A DNA stretch of 64,000 bases from Chitinophaga sp. YR627 (GTDB taxonomy: Bacteria; Bacteroidota; Bacteroidia; Chitinophagales; Chitinophagaceae), in assembly GCF_900114995.1 (NCBI RefSeq), contig NZ_FOUX01000002.1, forward strand, positions 1 to 64,000, read 5' to 3'. The position numbers were made by a program, and so were the translations under genes. Position 1 is the first letter of the stretch; every line of letters begins with the position of its first letter. Of the stretch, positions 41,856 to 48,743 are shown piece after piece. The notes beneath the pieces are model-generated. The model searched no databases and was not told where the DNA came from. It was given only the letters and a program-made list of their open reading frames with translations.

Positions 41856-42485
41856 CTATTCGTCAAACGGTGCGCCGTTCAGCCATGCTTTCGGATCAGG
41901 AATTTCGAGCGTATGTCCCTGCTCATGTGCAATGCAGGTACACATGTGGAAGCGATGCGGGTATGGCGTTTTGGAATTCAGTTCCTCTCTATGCATGTCA
42001 TAAAATCCCCGCTTAAAGTCCAGACGCGGATAGCGCTTCACTATTTCTGCTACATCCTGTGGATCAAGTTTAAGTTCCGGTGGCAATGCGATAACATCGT
42101 AGAGTATGCCCAGTTGGGAAATCCGGGATTCATCCTCTTTAAACAAGTTAATATCCCAGGTGTGTGCGGCAATATTGGTCCACACTTTCCAGGTACGGTC
42201 GTCTGGTACACCCCATCCTTTCAGGTAACGACGTGCAGCGTGCGCCCCTTCAATTTCGAAACGATTCGGTCCGCGGCCAAGGTCCGTAAAGCCCAGGTCG
42301 TGCATAGTTGTTGACAGGAAGATAAGTTCGCGGTCAGCCTTTGAGTTCTCCTGACGGGCGAAGAGCTCAGCGAAATAATAACACCGCATCAGGTGGTTAT
42401 ATAACATATCATTTGACGCTGAGCGGACAAGATCGTGCGCCTGCCGGACGACCTGTGTATCCGGCAATTCAAAATTAAGCATCAT
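41856..42485 (-). CDS. HD-domain protein, cyanamide-hydratase-like (copy 1)
   Basis: 209 aa. The same ligand set as its neighbour: NHLMR, TMHDLGFTD, NIAAHTWDINL, GILYD. It differs mainly in the N-terminal 20 residues and at loops, and ends NGAPFDE against DGAPFDE. The 34-nt gap to the next gene, and the matching length, show a tandem duplication that has since diverged. Part of the TetR-controlled minus-strand cassette starting at the carbonic-anhydrase-like gene. Confidence 0.85.
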   Translation of the reverse strand: MMLNFELPDTQVVRQAHDLVRSASNDMLYNHLMRCYYFAELFARQENSKADRELIFLSTTMHDLGFTDLGRGPNRFEIEGAHAARRYLKGWGVPDDRTWKVWTNIAAHTWDINLFKEDESRISQLGILYDVIALPPELKLDPQDVAEIVKRYPRLDFKRGFYDMHREELNSKTPYPHRFHMCTCIAHEQGHTLEIPDPKAWLNGAPFDE

Positions 42486-42545
42486 AAGTTTTTACTTTTT
42501 ATAGTGTTCCCTCAACACCTGATCAGGACAATATCAACTATCAAA

Positions 42546-42578
42546 GTTGTGCAATCAGCGGCAGGCAGATTGCACAAC
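42546..42578 (-). terminator. intra-cassette hairpin after the carbonic-anhydrase-like gene
   Basis: Perfect 11-bp arms GTTGTGCAATC / GATTGCACAAC (42546-42556 with 42568-42578), 11-nt loop, 5 nt after the stop codon; the minus strand continues TTTGAT. A leaky terminator or RNA-stability element that would lower expression of the two HD genes. Confidence 0.6.
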
Positions 42579-42582
42579 CTTA

Positions 42583-43176
42583 TCAGGCCTTCTCCTGCAC
42601 CGGGATATCTCTCAGTACTTCGGTCAGTGTACCTGAATTCATCTCATAAAAGAAGCCATAAAGCTTTATGTTCTTAGGTACAGCCGGACTATTACGCAGT
42701 ATGTCAAGATCATGTTGCAGCGACTTCTCATAATCCATGATGGCCATACTATCATGATCTATGATGCTGGTCAGGTCAGCATGGTGATGCTCATGAAATT
42801 CATTCATCAGCTGGTCAGGGGTAAAAGCTGTAGCGCCGCAAAAAGAGTGATGTACTACTACGACATTCTGCACATGAAAGAGGTACTCCATCGTAGCGAC
42901 CGACTGTAAAGCAGACAATGCACGTCCGCCTGCATTAGAGACTGTAAACAGCGTACGGGTATGACCTACTCGGGCGCCTTCTTCGTTGAAGATATTTTCT
43001 CCCGGATATACCTCGTCTCCAAAATATGCTGCGACAGCCTGTGGTATTTCGGCTGCACGCGGATCAAAGCAATATATCACGATGGTCTTCATCGGGATAG
43101 CCTGATTAAATCCCTGAAAATTCGATTGATCGAACCAGGGTTGTGTTCTGAACTGAAATTCTTCAAATTTTCCCAT
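42583..43176 (-). CDS. beta-carbonic-anhydrase-like zinc enzyme
   Basis: 197 aa from the ATG at 43176, chosen because a perfect AAGGAGG lies 8 nt upstream; the longer start at 43218 has no such site. The beta-CA zinc triad is visible: Cys in CFDPR, and HHSFC giving the His-x2-Cys pair, with NAGG and the CGA loop between. Relatives hydrate CO2, CS2 or COS. It leads a TetR-regulated set with two cyanamide-hydratase-like proteins, so it may act on a product or relative of their substrate. The Shine-Dalgarno is unusual for Bacteroidota. Confidence 0.85.
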   Translation of the reverse strand: MGKFEEFQFRTQPWFDQSNFQGFNQAIPMKTIVIYCFDPRAAEIPQAVAAYFGDEVYPGENIFNEEGARVGHTRTLFTVSNAGGRALSALQSVATMEYLFHVQNVVVVHHSFCGATAFTPDQLMNEFHEHHHADLTSIIDHDSMAIMDYEKSLQHDLDILRNSPAVPKNIKLYGFFYEMNSGTLTEVLRDIPVQEKA

Positions 43177-43227
43177 TTTATTTTCCTCCTTTGTTTTAAT
43201 GATTCTTTTAACATTCAATCACTATAT

Positions 43228-43258
43228 CAAAAGTACACAGGTCTGTCTACATCACCAA
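43228..43258 (-). promoter_or_regulatory. promoter of the TetR-controlled cassette
   Basis: On the minus strand TTG (43258-43256), 20-nt spacer, TACTTTTG (43235-43228), matching the Bacteroidota consensus. The -7 element overlaps operator 1, so TetR would cover it. Confidence 0.65.
43233..43250. promoter_or_regulatory. TetR operator 1
   Basis: GTACACAGGTCTGTCTAC, an imperfect palindrome centred on ACAGGTCTGT, overlapping the -7 element of the cassette promoter. Its inverse complement matches operator 2, except at two central positions. Confidence 0.75.
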
Positions 43259-43264
43259 AAAAAA

Positions 43265-43282
43265 GTACACAGACCTGTCTAC
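43265..43282. promoter_or_regulatory. TetR operator 2
   Basis: GTACACAGACCTGTCTAC, 32 bp from operator 1 centre to centre (three helical turns), so two dimers would lie on the same DNA face. It adjoins TACTTTTA (43280-43287), a near match to the TetR gene's own -7 element. Confidence 0.75.
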
Positions 43283-43387
43283 TTTTACATTCTTATGAAA
43301 CAGTGCCTATCGTCAGTGTTAAAAAATAAAATCTTAAATTGCCGGTTTCAATTGGCAAGATGCCACATTGATTAACTGAGGATCATT

Positions 43388-43996
43388 ATGACGAATACAA
43401 CTTCGGATTTCAGGGATCTGCGCGTTGAAAAGATTGAGTCTCTTAAACCACGGGACCGGATTTTAAAAACGGCGATTACTCTTTTTAACGAGCATGGTGT
43501 ACACACGATCGGGATTGACCGTATTATTGCCGAAAGTGGCGTATCAAAGCGATCCTTCTATAATTATTTCCCTTCTAAGTCTGATCTTATTGCCGAATAT
43601 CTGGATTTCTGGGATGGCTTTCGGTTTGACAATCTGGAAAGACATCTTGCTGCTGCAAAAGGCGGTGCCAAAGCGGAGATCCTTGCCATCTTTGATGCGC
43701 TTGAAGACTGGATCTCTCAAACAGACTTCAATGGTTGCATGTTCACCCGCGGTTTAAATGACTTCAGTGATGAAGACACCAAACAACTCCGTGAGAAAGT
43801 AGATGCTCATTTTAAAAAGAGCACCGATTTTATAGGTGCCCGTCTGACTGAGCTGGTAAAACCTGCCAAAGCAAAAACAATGCTGCCACAACTTTTGAGT
43901 TTGATTTTGGGGACGATGGTTGTTGCACACATGACAGGAGACAGGAAAGTTGCACAGCTCAATAAGAAAATTGCCAGGACCTTATTAGAAGAGTAG
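43388..43996 (+). CDS. TetR/AcrR-family regulator
   Basis: 202 aa. N-terminal helix-turn-helix with DRILKTAITLFNEHGVHTIGIDRIIAESGVSKRSFYNYFPSK (about residues 21-62); an all-helical ligand domain follows with a TetR C-terminal pattern (FNGCMFTRGLNDFS). Divergent from the carbonic-anhydrase/HD cassette, with two matching operators between, so it is almost certainly its repressor; the ligand is unknown. Confidence 0.9.
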   Translation: MTNTTSDFRDLRVEKIESLKPRDRILKTAITLFNEHGVHTIGIDRIIAESGVSKRSFYNYFPSKSDLIAEYLDFWDGFRFDNLERHLAAAKGGAKAEILAIFDALEDWISQTDFNGCMFTRGLNDFSDEDTKQLREKVDAHFKKSTDFIGARLTELVKPAKAKTMLPQLLSLILGTMVVAHMTGDRKVAQLNKKIARTLLEE

Positions 43997-44038
43997 CCAG
44001 CTTTTCTTATAATACAATACGTGTTGTTAACTGTCTTC

Positions 44039-44947
44039 TCAGGCCATGAATGCGTAACTTTTCCTGAACTCACTTGGTGTGATGCCGATATTCTTCTTGA
44101 AAAACTGCGTAAAATTAGGCTGTTCGGCGAAGCCGATAGATGTCCCTATATCATTCAATGTCCAATCTGTCTGCAATAGCAATGCTTTACTTTCCTCTAA
44201 CAGGCGGTTTTTAATATGCGTACTGATATTCTGTCCCGTATGTTTCTTCAACATAGCATTCAGATAGTTAGGGGATAGCGCAAGGCGATCTGCAAATTCC
44301 TTTGCCGTCTTAATGCTGATCGGGGTCTGCTGATTTATATTTGAGGCTTCTATTTCCAGTAACTGAAAGAAATGGTGGATATGTCTGTAATCCTCAGAGA
44401 CGCCATCCGGTTTGGGAAATTCTGCTGTTTTCACGCTTTCTACGATCAGTAGTTGCAGATATGCCTGTAATGCTTCTTCTGCCAGTGACCCTCCGACATT
44501 AACGTATTCATGCATCCGCAGAAACAGATCATTAATCGTTTCCGCCGGAGACTCCTGAAGACTGATCACACTTCTGCTTGTGTCAGCAAACAGTTTATGC
44601 TTTTCCATAGCGTATTTCAACATTGGATGTGCCTCTACATATCGTTTCTTAAAGAGGCAGTAATGACCTACCAGTGAAGAAGAGAGGCTGCGCCAGGAGA
44701 TGATCTCATTCGGATGCAGAAAGAGGATTGTTAATCCATTGATACGATAATTATTCACGCCAAGGGAAAACAGTCCACTTCCTTCTTTAATGAATAAAAT
44801 CTTGTAGAAATCCCGCCTGTTTGGAGATATATAATTCTCACAGGCGATCGACTCACTGTTCACGACACGAATATTCCAATTCTGAAAATAGTCCCGTGTA
44901 ACGGGAGTCCGCATAGGAAAGTCCTGCAACTGAGAAATAATAGCCAT
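44039..44947 (-). CDS. AraC-family transcriptional regulator
   Basis: 302 aa. Cupin-like front (FYKILFIKEGSGLFSLGVN, about residues 48-65) and double helix-turn-helix at about 205-300: AKEFADRLALSPNYLNAMLKKHTG and LNDIGTSIGFAEQPNFTQFFKKNIGITPSEF. It is convergent with the TetR gene and lies 32 nt downstream of a DUF3817 gene on the same strand, probably a shared transcript. Confidence 0.9.
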   Translation of the reverse strand: MAIISQLQDFPMRTPVTRDYFQNWNIRVVNSESIACENYISPNRRDFYKILFIKEGSGLFSLGVNNYRINGLTILFLHPNEIISWRSLSSSLVGHYCLFKKRYVEAHPMLKYAMEKHKLFADTSRSVISLQESPAETINDLFLRMHEYVNVGGSLAEEALQAYLQLLIVESVKTAEFPKPDGVSEDYRHIHHFFQLLEIEASNINQQTPISIKTAKEFADRLALSPNYLNAMLKKHTGQNISTHIKNRLLEESKALLLQTDWTLNDIGTSIGFAEQPNFTQFFKKNIGITPSEFRKSYAFMA

Positions 44948-44979
44948 GTGTGTCTGCTTTATAAAATGAGCATTATTGC

Positions 44980-45306
44980 TTATTTCTCTATGTGTTGATC
45001 TGCCTCTATCATCTTTTGCAAGATGTACTTATTCACATAAAATGTTCCAAACGGAATGATACAGGCAATTACAATTTTCCATGTTGTTTCTCTGAATTTC
45101 CACCTCCGCTCTATCCCCAGGCTCAATGTGCTAAAAATGAACCATACAAATAATGCTCCATGAAATGGGCCTATCGCTCTCACAAACTCATCATTCCCAC
45201 CCCAATATTTCAGAGGGACCGCAATACCTGTTAAGATGAGCAGGGAAATCCCTTCCAGATAACCGATCAACGTTAACCTTTCTAATGGTGTTCGAAATAA
45301 TCTCAT
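44980..45306 (-). CDS. DUF3817 integral membrane protein
   Basis: 108 aa with three predicted membrane helices and the DUF3817 pattern: RLTLIGYLEGISLLILTGIAVPLKYWGG at the front, GPFHGALFVWFI, and IIPFGTFYVNKYILQ at the end. Function unknown; often next to transport or regulatory genes. Confidence 0.85.
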   Translation of the reverse strand: MRLFRTPLERLTLIGYLEGISLLILTGIAVPLKYWGGNDEFVRAIGPFHGALFVWFIFSTLSLGIERRWKFRETTWKIVIACIIPFGTFYVNKYILQKMIEADQHIEK

Positions 45307-45369
45307 AGCCCTTATTCCTTTTTATATTGTTGTGTCTATATTGTTGTCGTTTTTCCTATCAGGTGCTGA

Positions 45370-46404
45370 TCAGTATGGGTTATAACGATTTAATGAAGTG
45401 CGGAAAACACGCCGGTAATCAGACGGTGTTGTCATCAGATGTCTTAAGAACATCCTGCGCATAGACACCAGGCTGCCGAGTCCACAATGTTCTGCAATTC
45501 TCTCCAGGGAAATGTCAGTATCTTCCAGGTATTTACGGGCTTTTTCTACCCGCATCTTTTCGATAAACTTAGCCGGGGGCATACCCGTTTGTTTTTGCAC
45601 GACCCGCGTCAGGTTACGGACACTCATATTAAAATGATCCGCGATTCTGCTTACATCTATTGGTTCATGCAGATGTTCCTCGAGCCAGTCCTGCAATTTT
45701 TTTCCTATGTTGGATACCTCATAAGCAGGCAACAGATTTCCAAATTGCACCTGAGAACCAGGCCTGTTCAGGTAAAATACGAGCTGTCGGGCAACCCTGT
45801 TGGCAACATCCCGTCCGAAATCTTCTTCAACAAGTGACAGCGCCAGATCGATTCCTGATGAAACACCGGCTGAACAATAAACATTTCTGTCCCGGGTAAA
45901 AAATGCGTCCGGATCGACTTGTATCTGCGGGTATTCTTTCTTTAACTGGTCACGCATTGACCAATGTGTAGTGGCTTTCCGACCATCCAGCAATCCAACT
46001 TTTGCCAGTGCGAATGCCCCGATACATACAGAAGCGATCCGACGCGTATTATGCTCATTCTTTCCTGCCAGCCATTGATAAAATGGCTCCAGATCGCTGG
46101 CTATAGGTTCCAGATGATCTTCCCCTGCTACGATCAATGTGTCTATCAGCGTATCAATATCCATCGCACAGGTCTGGAAGTGAATTTCCATGCCTGTAGT
46201 CGTGCGAATTTTCCGGTCGCGCGTCGGCGCAACAACTGAAATATCATATCCCTCTTTGTTTCCCAGCTCAAGCAGGTATTTATCCGCATTCGTAAATACG
46301 TCTGAGGGACCAGCAAAATCGATGAGCATTTGTCCGGTAAGGGCTACGATTACGACTTTCTTCTTTGTTCTGGTATGATTAGCGCTACTGTATTCATTAA
46401 CCAT
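45370..46404 (-). CDS. GlxA-type regulator (DJ-1/PfpI domain plus AraC helix-turn-helix)
   Basis: 344 aa. Residues about 15-200 form a DJ-1/PfpI fold with the nucleophile-elbow cysteine in ASVCIGAFALAKVGLLDGR and FTRDRNVYCSAGVSSGIDL; the C-terminal part (about 230-335) is an AraC double helix-turn-helix (VSRIADHFNMSVRNLTRVVQKQTG). Function uncertain. Its upstream region carries an inverted repeat at 46416-46476. Confidence 0.93.
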   Translation of the reverse strand: MVNEYSSANHTRTKKKVVIVALTGQMLIDFAGPSDVFTNADKYLLELGNKEGYDISVVAPTRDRKIRTTTGMEIHFQTCAMDIDTLIDTLIVAGEDHLEPIASDLEPFYQWLAGKNEHNTRRIASVCIGAFALAKVGLLDGRKATTHWSMRDQLKKEYPQIQVDPDAFFTRDRNVYCSAGVSSGIDLALSLVEEDFGRDVANRVARQLVFYLNRPGSQVQFGNLLPAYEVSNIGKKLQDWLEEHLHEPIDVSRIADHFNMSVRNLTRVVQKQTGMPPAKFIEKMRVEKARKYLEDTDISLERIAEHCGLGSLVSMRRMFLRHLMTTPSDYRRVFRTSLNRYNPY

Positions 46405-46415
46405 TGTCCAAATTT

Positions 46416-46476
46416 AAAGGCCAGAAAATTTGCCCCAAAGGACATATTTTATACAATTTAGGACATCTGGCCTTTT
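46416..46476. promoter_or_regulatory. inverted repeat with two internal GGACAT boxes upstream of the GlxA-type gene
   Basis: Arms AAAGGCCAG (46416-46424) and CTGGCCTTTT (46467-46476) enclose two direct GGACAT boxes at 46440-46445 and 46461-46466. It lies between the SDR stop (46487) and the GlxA-type start (46404). It could be the SDR terminator with a long loop or a regulator site. Confidence 0.4.
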
Positions 46477-46486
46477 CTCTGGTATT

Positions 46487-47329
46487 TTATCCATCTACTT
46501 CAGTAGAACTGAACTTTCCTACCCATGCCTCGACCTCCTCATTTGTTTTTGCTCTGCTGGACCTATATGTCTCCAGGGAGTCTTTGCCTACGGGCAGGTG
46601 AACCGGTGGATTGTCCACTCCGGCAAGTTCAACAACTACCTTTGCCAACTTAGCCGGATCTCCTGACTGGTTACCATGCAGGGAAGCCGGCAAACTTTTC
46701 ATCTGTCCTACTACGGTTGACTCATAATCGGCAATGGAATTTGTTGCATAGACATGGGAACCGGCACTTAAGAACTGTGTACGGAACAATCCAGGCGCCA
46801 GCGAAGTCACCTTTATATTAAAAGGCGCCAACTCCAGTGCCAGGCCTTCGGAGATACCTTCTACTGCAAATTTAGTAGACCCATATAGCGCAAATCCCTG
46901 TATGGCGCCATATCCGAATAAAGATGAGAAGTTAATAATATGTCCGGAACCCTGTTTGCGCAGATGTGGCAATACAGCCCGTACCACATTCAGCAATCCG
47001 AATACATTTGTATCATATTGTTTTCTCGTTTCTTCGTCGGTAGCTTCTTCAATGGCAGCTACGATACCAAAGCCCGCATTATTTACCACCACATCTAATC
47101 TTCCAAACCGGGTTATTGCTTTATTAACAGCCTGTCGCACTTCTTGTTCATTTACCACATCCATATTCACAACCAGCAACTCAGGGACATTTCCCAATGC
47201 TGCTTCCAATTGTGCTGCATTACCGCGAACAGTAGCCACCACTTTATCTCCGGATGCCAATACCGCTTTTACGATCTCAAAGCCAAATCCTTTACTTGCT
47301 CCTGTTACAAACCAAATTTTCTGTTTCAT
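46487..47329 (-). CDS. SDR-family oxidoreductase
   Basis: 280 aa classical short-chain dehydrogenase. Cofactor motif TGASKGFGFEI (residues about 9-19), NNAG, and catalytic YGSTK (Tyr and Lys), with a conserved Ser in NFSSLFGYG. NAD(P)-dependent; the substrate is unknown. Its transcription is separated from the NmrA-like gene by a terminator. Confidence 0.93.
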   Translation of the reverse strand: MKQKIWFVTGASKGFGFEIVKAVLASGDKVVATVRGNAAQLEAALGNVPELLVVNMDVVNEQEVRQAVNKAITRFGRLDVVVNNAGFGIVAAIEEATDEETRKQYDTNVFGLLNVVRAVLPHLRKQGSGHIINFSSLFGYGAIQGFALYGSTKFAVEGISEGLALELAPFNIKVTSLAPGLFRTQFLSAGSHVYATNSIADYESTVVGQMKSLPASLHGNQSGDPAKLAKVVVELAGVDNPPVHLPVGKDSLETYRSSRAKTNEEVEAWVGKFSSTEVDG

Positions 47330-47404
47330 AATTATATGTTTTCGGATATTATTTGTCTGATCATGTTGTTAAGTCAATACAACATTTTTCTTCATTTATC
47401 GTGA

Positions 47405-47440
47405 TTGTAAAACGACTCCTGCAGAAGCGGAGTCGTTTTA
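47405..47440 (-). terminator. terminator of NmrA-like gene
   Basis: Perfect 11-bp arms AAAACGACTCC / GGAGTCGTTTT (47410-47420 with 47430-47440). On the minus strand the stem is followed by TTTTAC. It separates the NmrA-like gene from the SDR gene. Confidence 0.8.
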
Positions 47441-47450
47441 ACAATATTTA

Positions 47451-48329
47451 CTATTGAAATGCAGGTTTTGTCCTGGAAAAAAATTCTGCCAGCGTTGTTG
47501 GCTTCCGGCCGGTTATTGCTGCTACATTATCGTTTGTGCCGGCAAAGATGCCATCCAGACAATCCTGAGCGACATGGGTAACATGCTGTGTAAAATGTGC
47601 GTGCGCACCTTTCTCTTCATCTGCTTTAATAAACTCCTGTATACTCACCGGGTCATAGGTAATTTTCCTGCCCAGCACCTCAGAAAGAATGTCACTCATC
47701 TGAAATACGTCATATTCTTCAGGGCCATAGAGATGAATAGTTTTACCTGCATACGCCTGTGGCGCTACCAGGATCTTTGCCACAACGCGTCCAAGGTCAT
47801 CTGAGTCTACCGGCGCCCAGCGACCTTTACCGAATGGTAGCCTGATTGTGTTCTTCTCGCGGATATCGTTTCGGATATACAGGAACCAATCATCAAAGAA
47901 AGTCGGTCTCAGGTGCGTAACCGGTACACCCGACATGTCCAATATCCGCTCGCCAACCCAATGGTCCTGCGCGGCATTACTTTTAGCGTCACGTCTGGCC
48001 GATACCTGAGACATGTTAACGATTCCTTTAAGACCAGCTTCACGGGCAGCCTGTGCGAAGTAAGCCGTTGCCGGCAACACGCCCGGCGTTAATATCGGGA
48101 AACAGAAATAAGCGGTATCAATGCCTTTCATTGCGGTTGAGATATCGTCGAAATTCAATAAATCACCGACTACGATTTCCACTCCCCGGGCTGCAAGTCT
48201 CTCCGAACGTTCATCCTGACTATGTACCAATGCCCTTACCGGAAAGCCCAACTTCAGCAACTCTTCAACAGCACTTCCACCGCTTTTGCCTGTCGCTCCG
48301 GTCACCAAAACTTTAAATTGCTTATTCAT
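47451..48329 (-). CDS. NmrA-like NAD(P)-binding protein
   Basis: 292 aa atypical SDR of the NmrA/HSCARG group. The Rossmann motif VLVTGATGKSGGSAV lies at the front, a SQVSARRD segment replaces the usual catalytic pair, and HLRPTFFDDWFL follows. Such proteins sense NAD(P) or act as quinone reductases. Probably a separate transcription unit. Confidence 0.88.
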   Translation of the reverse strand: MNKQFKVLVTGATGKSGGSAVEELLKLGFPVRALVHSQDERSERLAARGVEIVVGDLLNFDDISTAMKGIDTAYFCFPILTPGVLPATAYFAQAAREAGLKGIVNMSQVSARRDAKSNAAQDHWVGERILDMSGVPVTHLRPTFFDDWFLYIRNDIREKNTIRLPFGKGRWAPVDSDDLGRVVAKILVAPQAYAGKTIHLYGPEEYDVFQMSDILSEVLGRKITYDPVSIQEFIKADEEKGAHAHFTQHVTHVAQDCLDGIFAGTNDNVAAITGRKPTTLAEFFSRTKPAFQ

Positions 48330-48743
48330 ATCTGAAATGTTTTATGCTTCCTGTCAAAGGTCATACTTCCCGTGAAGCCTTACTTTAGCGTTGTCAACTC
48401 AATATTTATGAATTTCAACTATGCCTCAAATAGTATCAGGAGATCGCATTACAGAAAAAAAACCAGATGGACGATGCCTATCTGGTTGTATGCTTTATAC
48501 ACGGAGTATCTCAGTATGGATGTGCTGATTTGCATAGACAGCTTACAACAGTCCAAATTTTGGCACTTAAAATGCGCCTATATTGAAACTAAAAAAGCTC
48601 CTGTAATTACAGGAGCTTTTCAAATACCTATTTTTCTAATTCGTTAAACCTCGCGCGCGTAGTTTGGCACCAGTTTATAAATAGTTTATTTGTTTATTAA
48701 TTAAAGCAGTACAATATAGCACCCGTATGAAGTGCAGTATTTG
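48330..48743. other. intergenic region with a single terminator palindrome
   Basis: No gene supported; a plus-strand frame from 48372 would run through the terminator palindrome at 48593-48620 and lacks family support. The rest is AT-rich and unremarkable. Confidence 0.5.
48591..48620 (-). terminator. terminator of the DPP-IV peptidase gene (28-bp perfect palindrome)
   Basis: Bases 48593-48620 form a perfect palindrome (arms beginning AAAAGCTCCTG). On the minus strand it is followed by a run of six Ts, so it ends minus-strand transcription about 125 nt after the peptidase stop. Confidence 0.8.

Noticed and set aside
48372-48647. 91-codon plus-strand frame between NmrA-like and DPP-IV genes
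   Set aside because: It runs through a 28-bp terminator palindrome and has no recognisable content.
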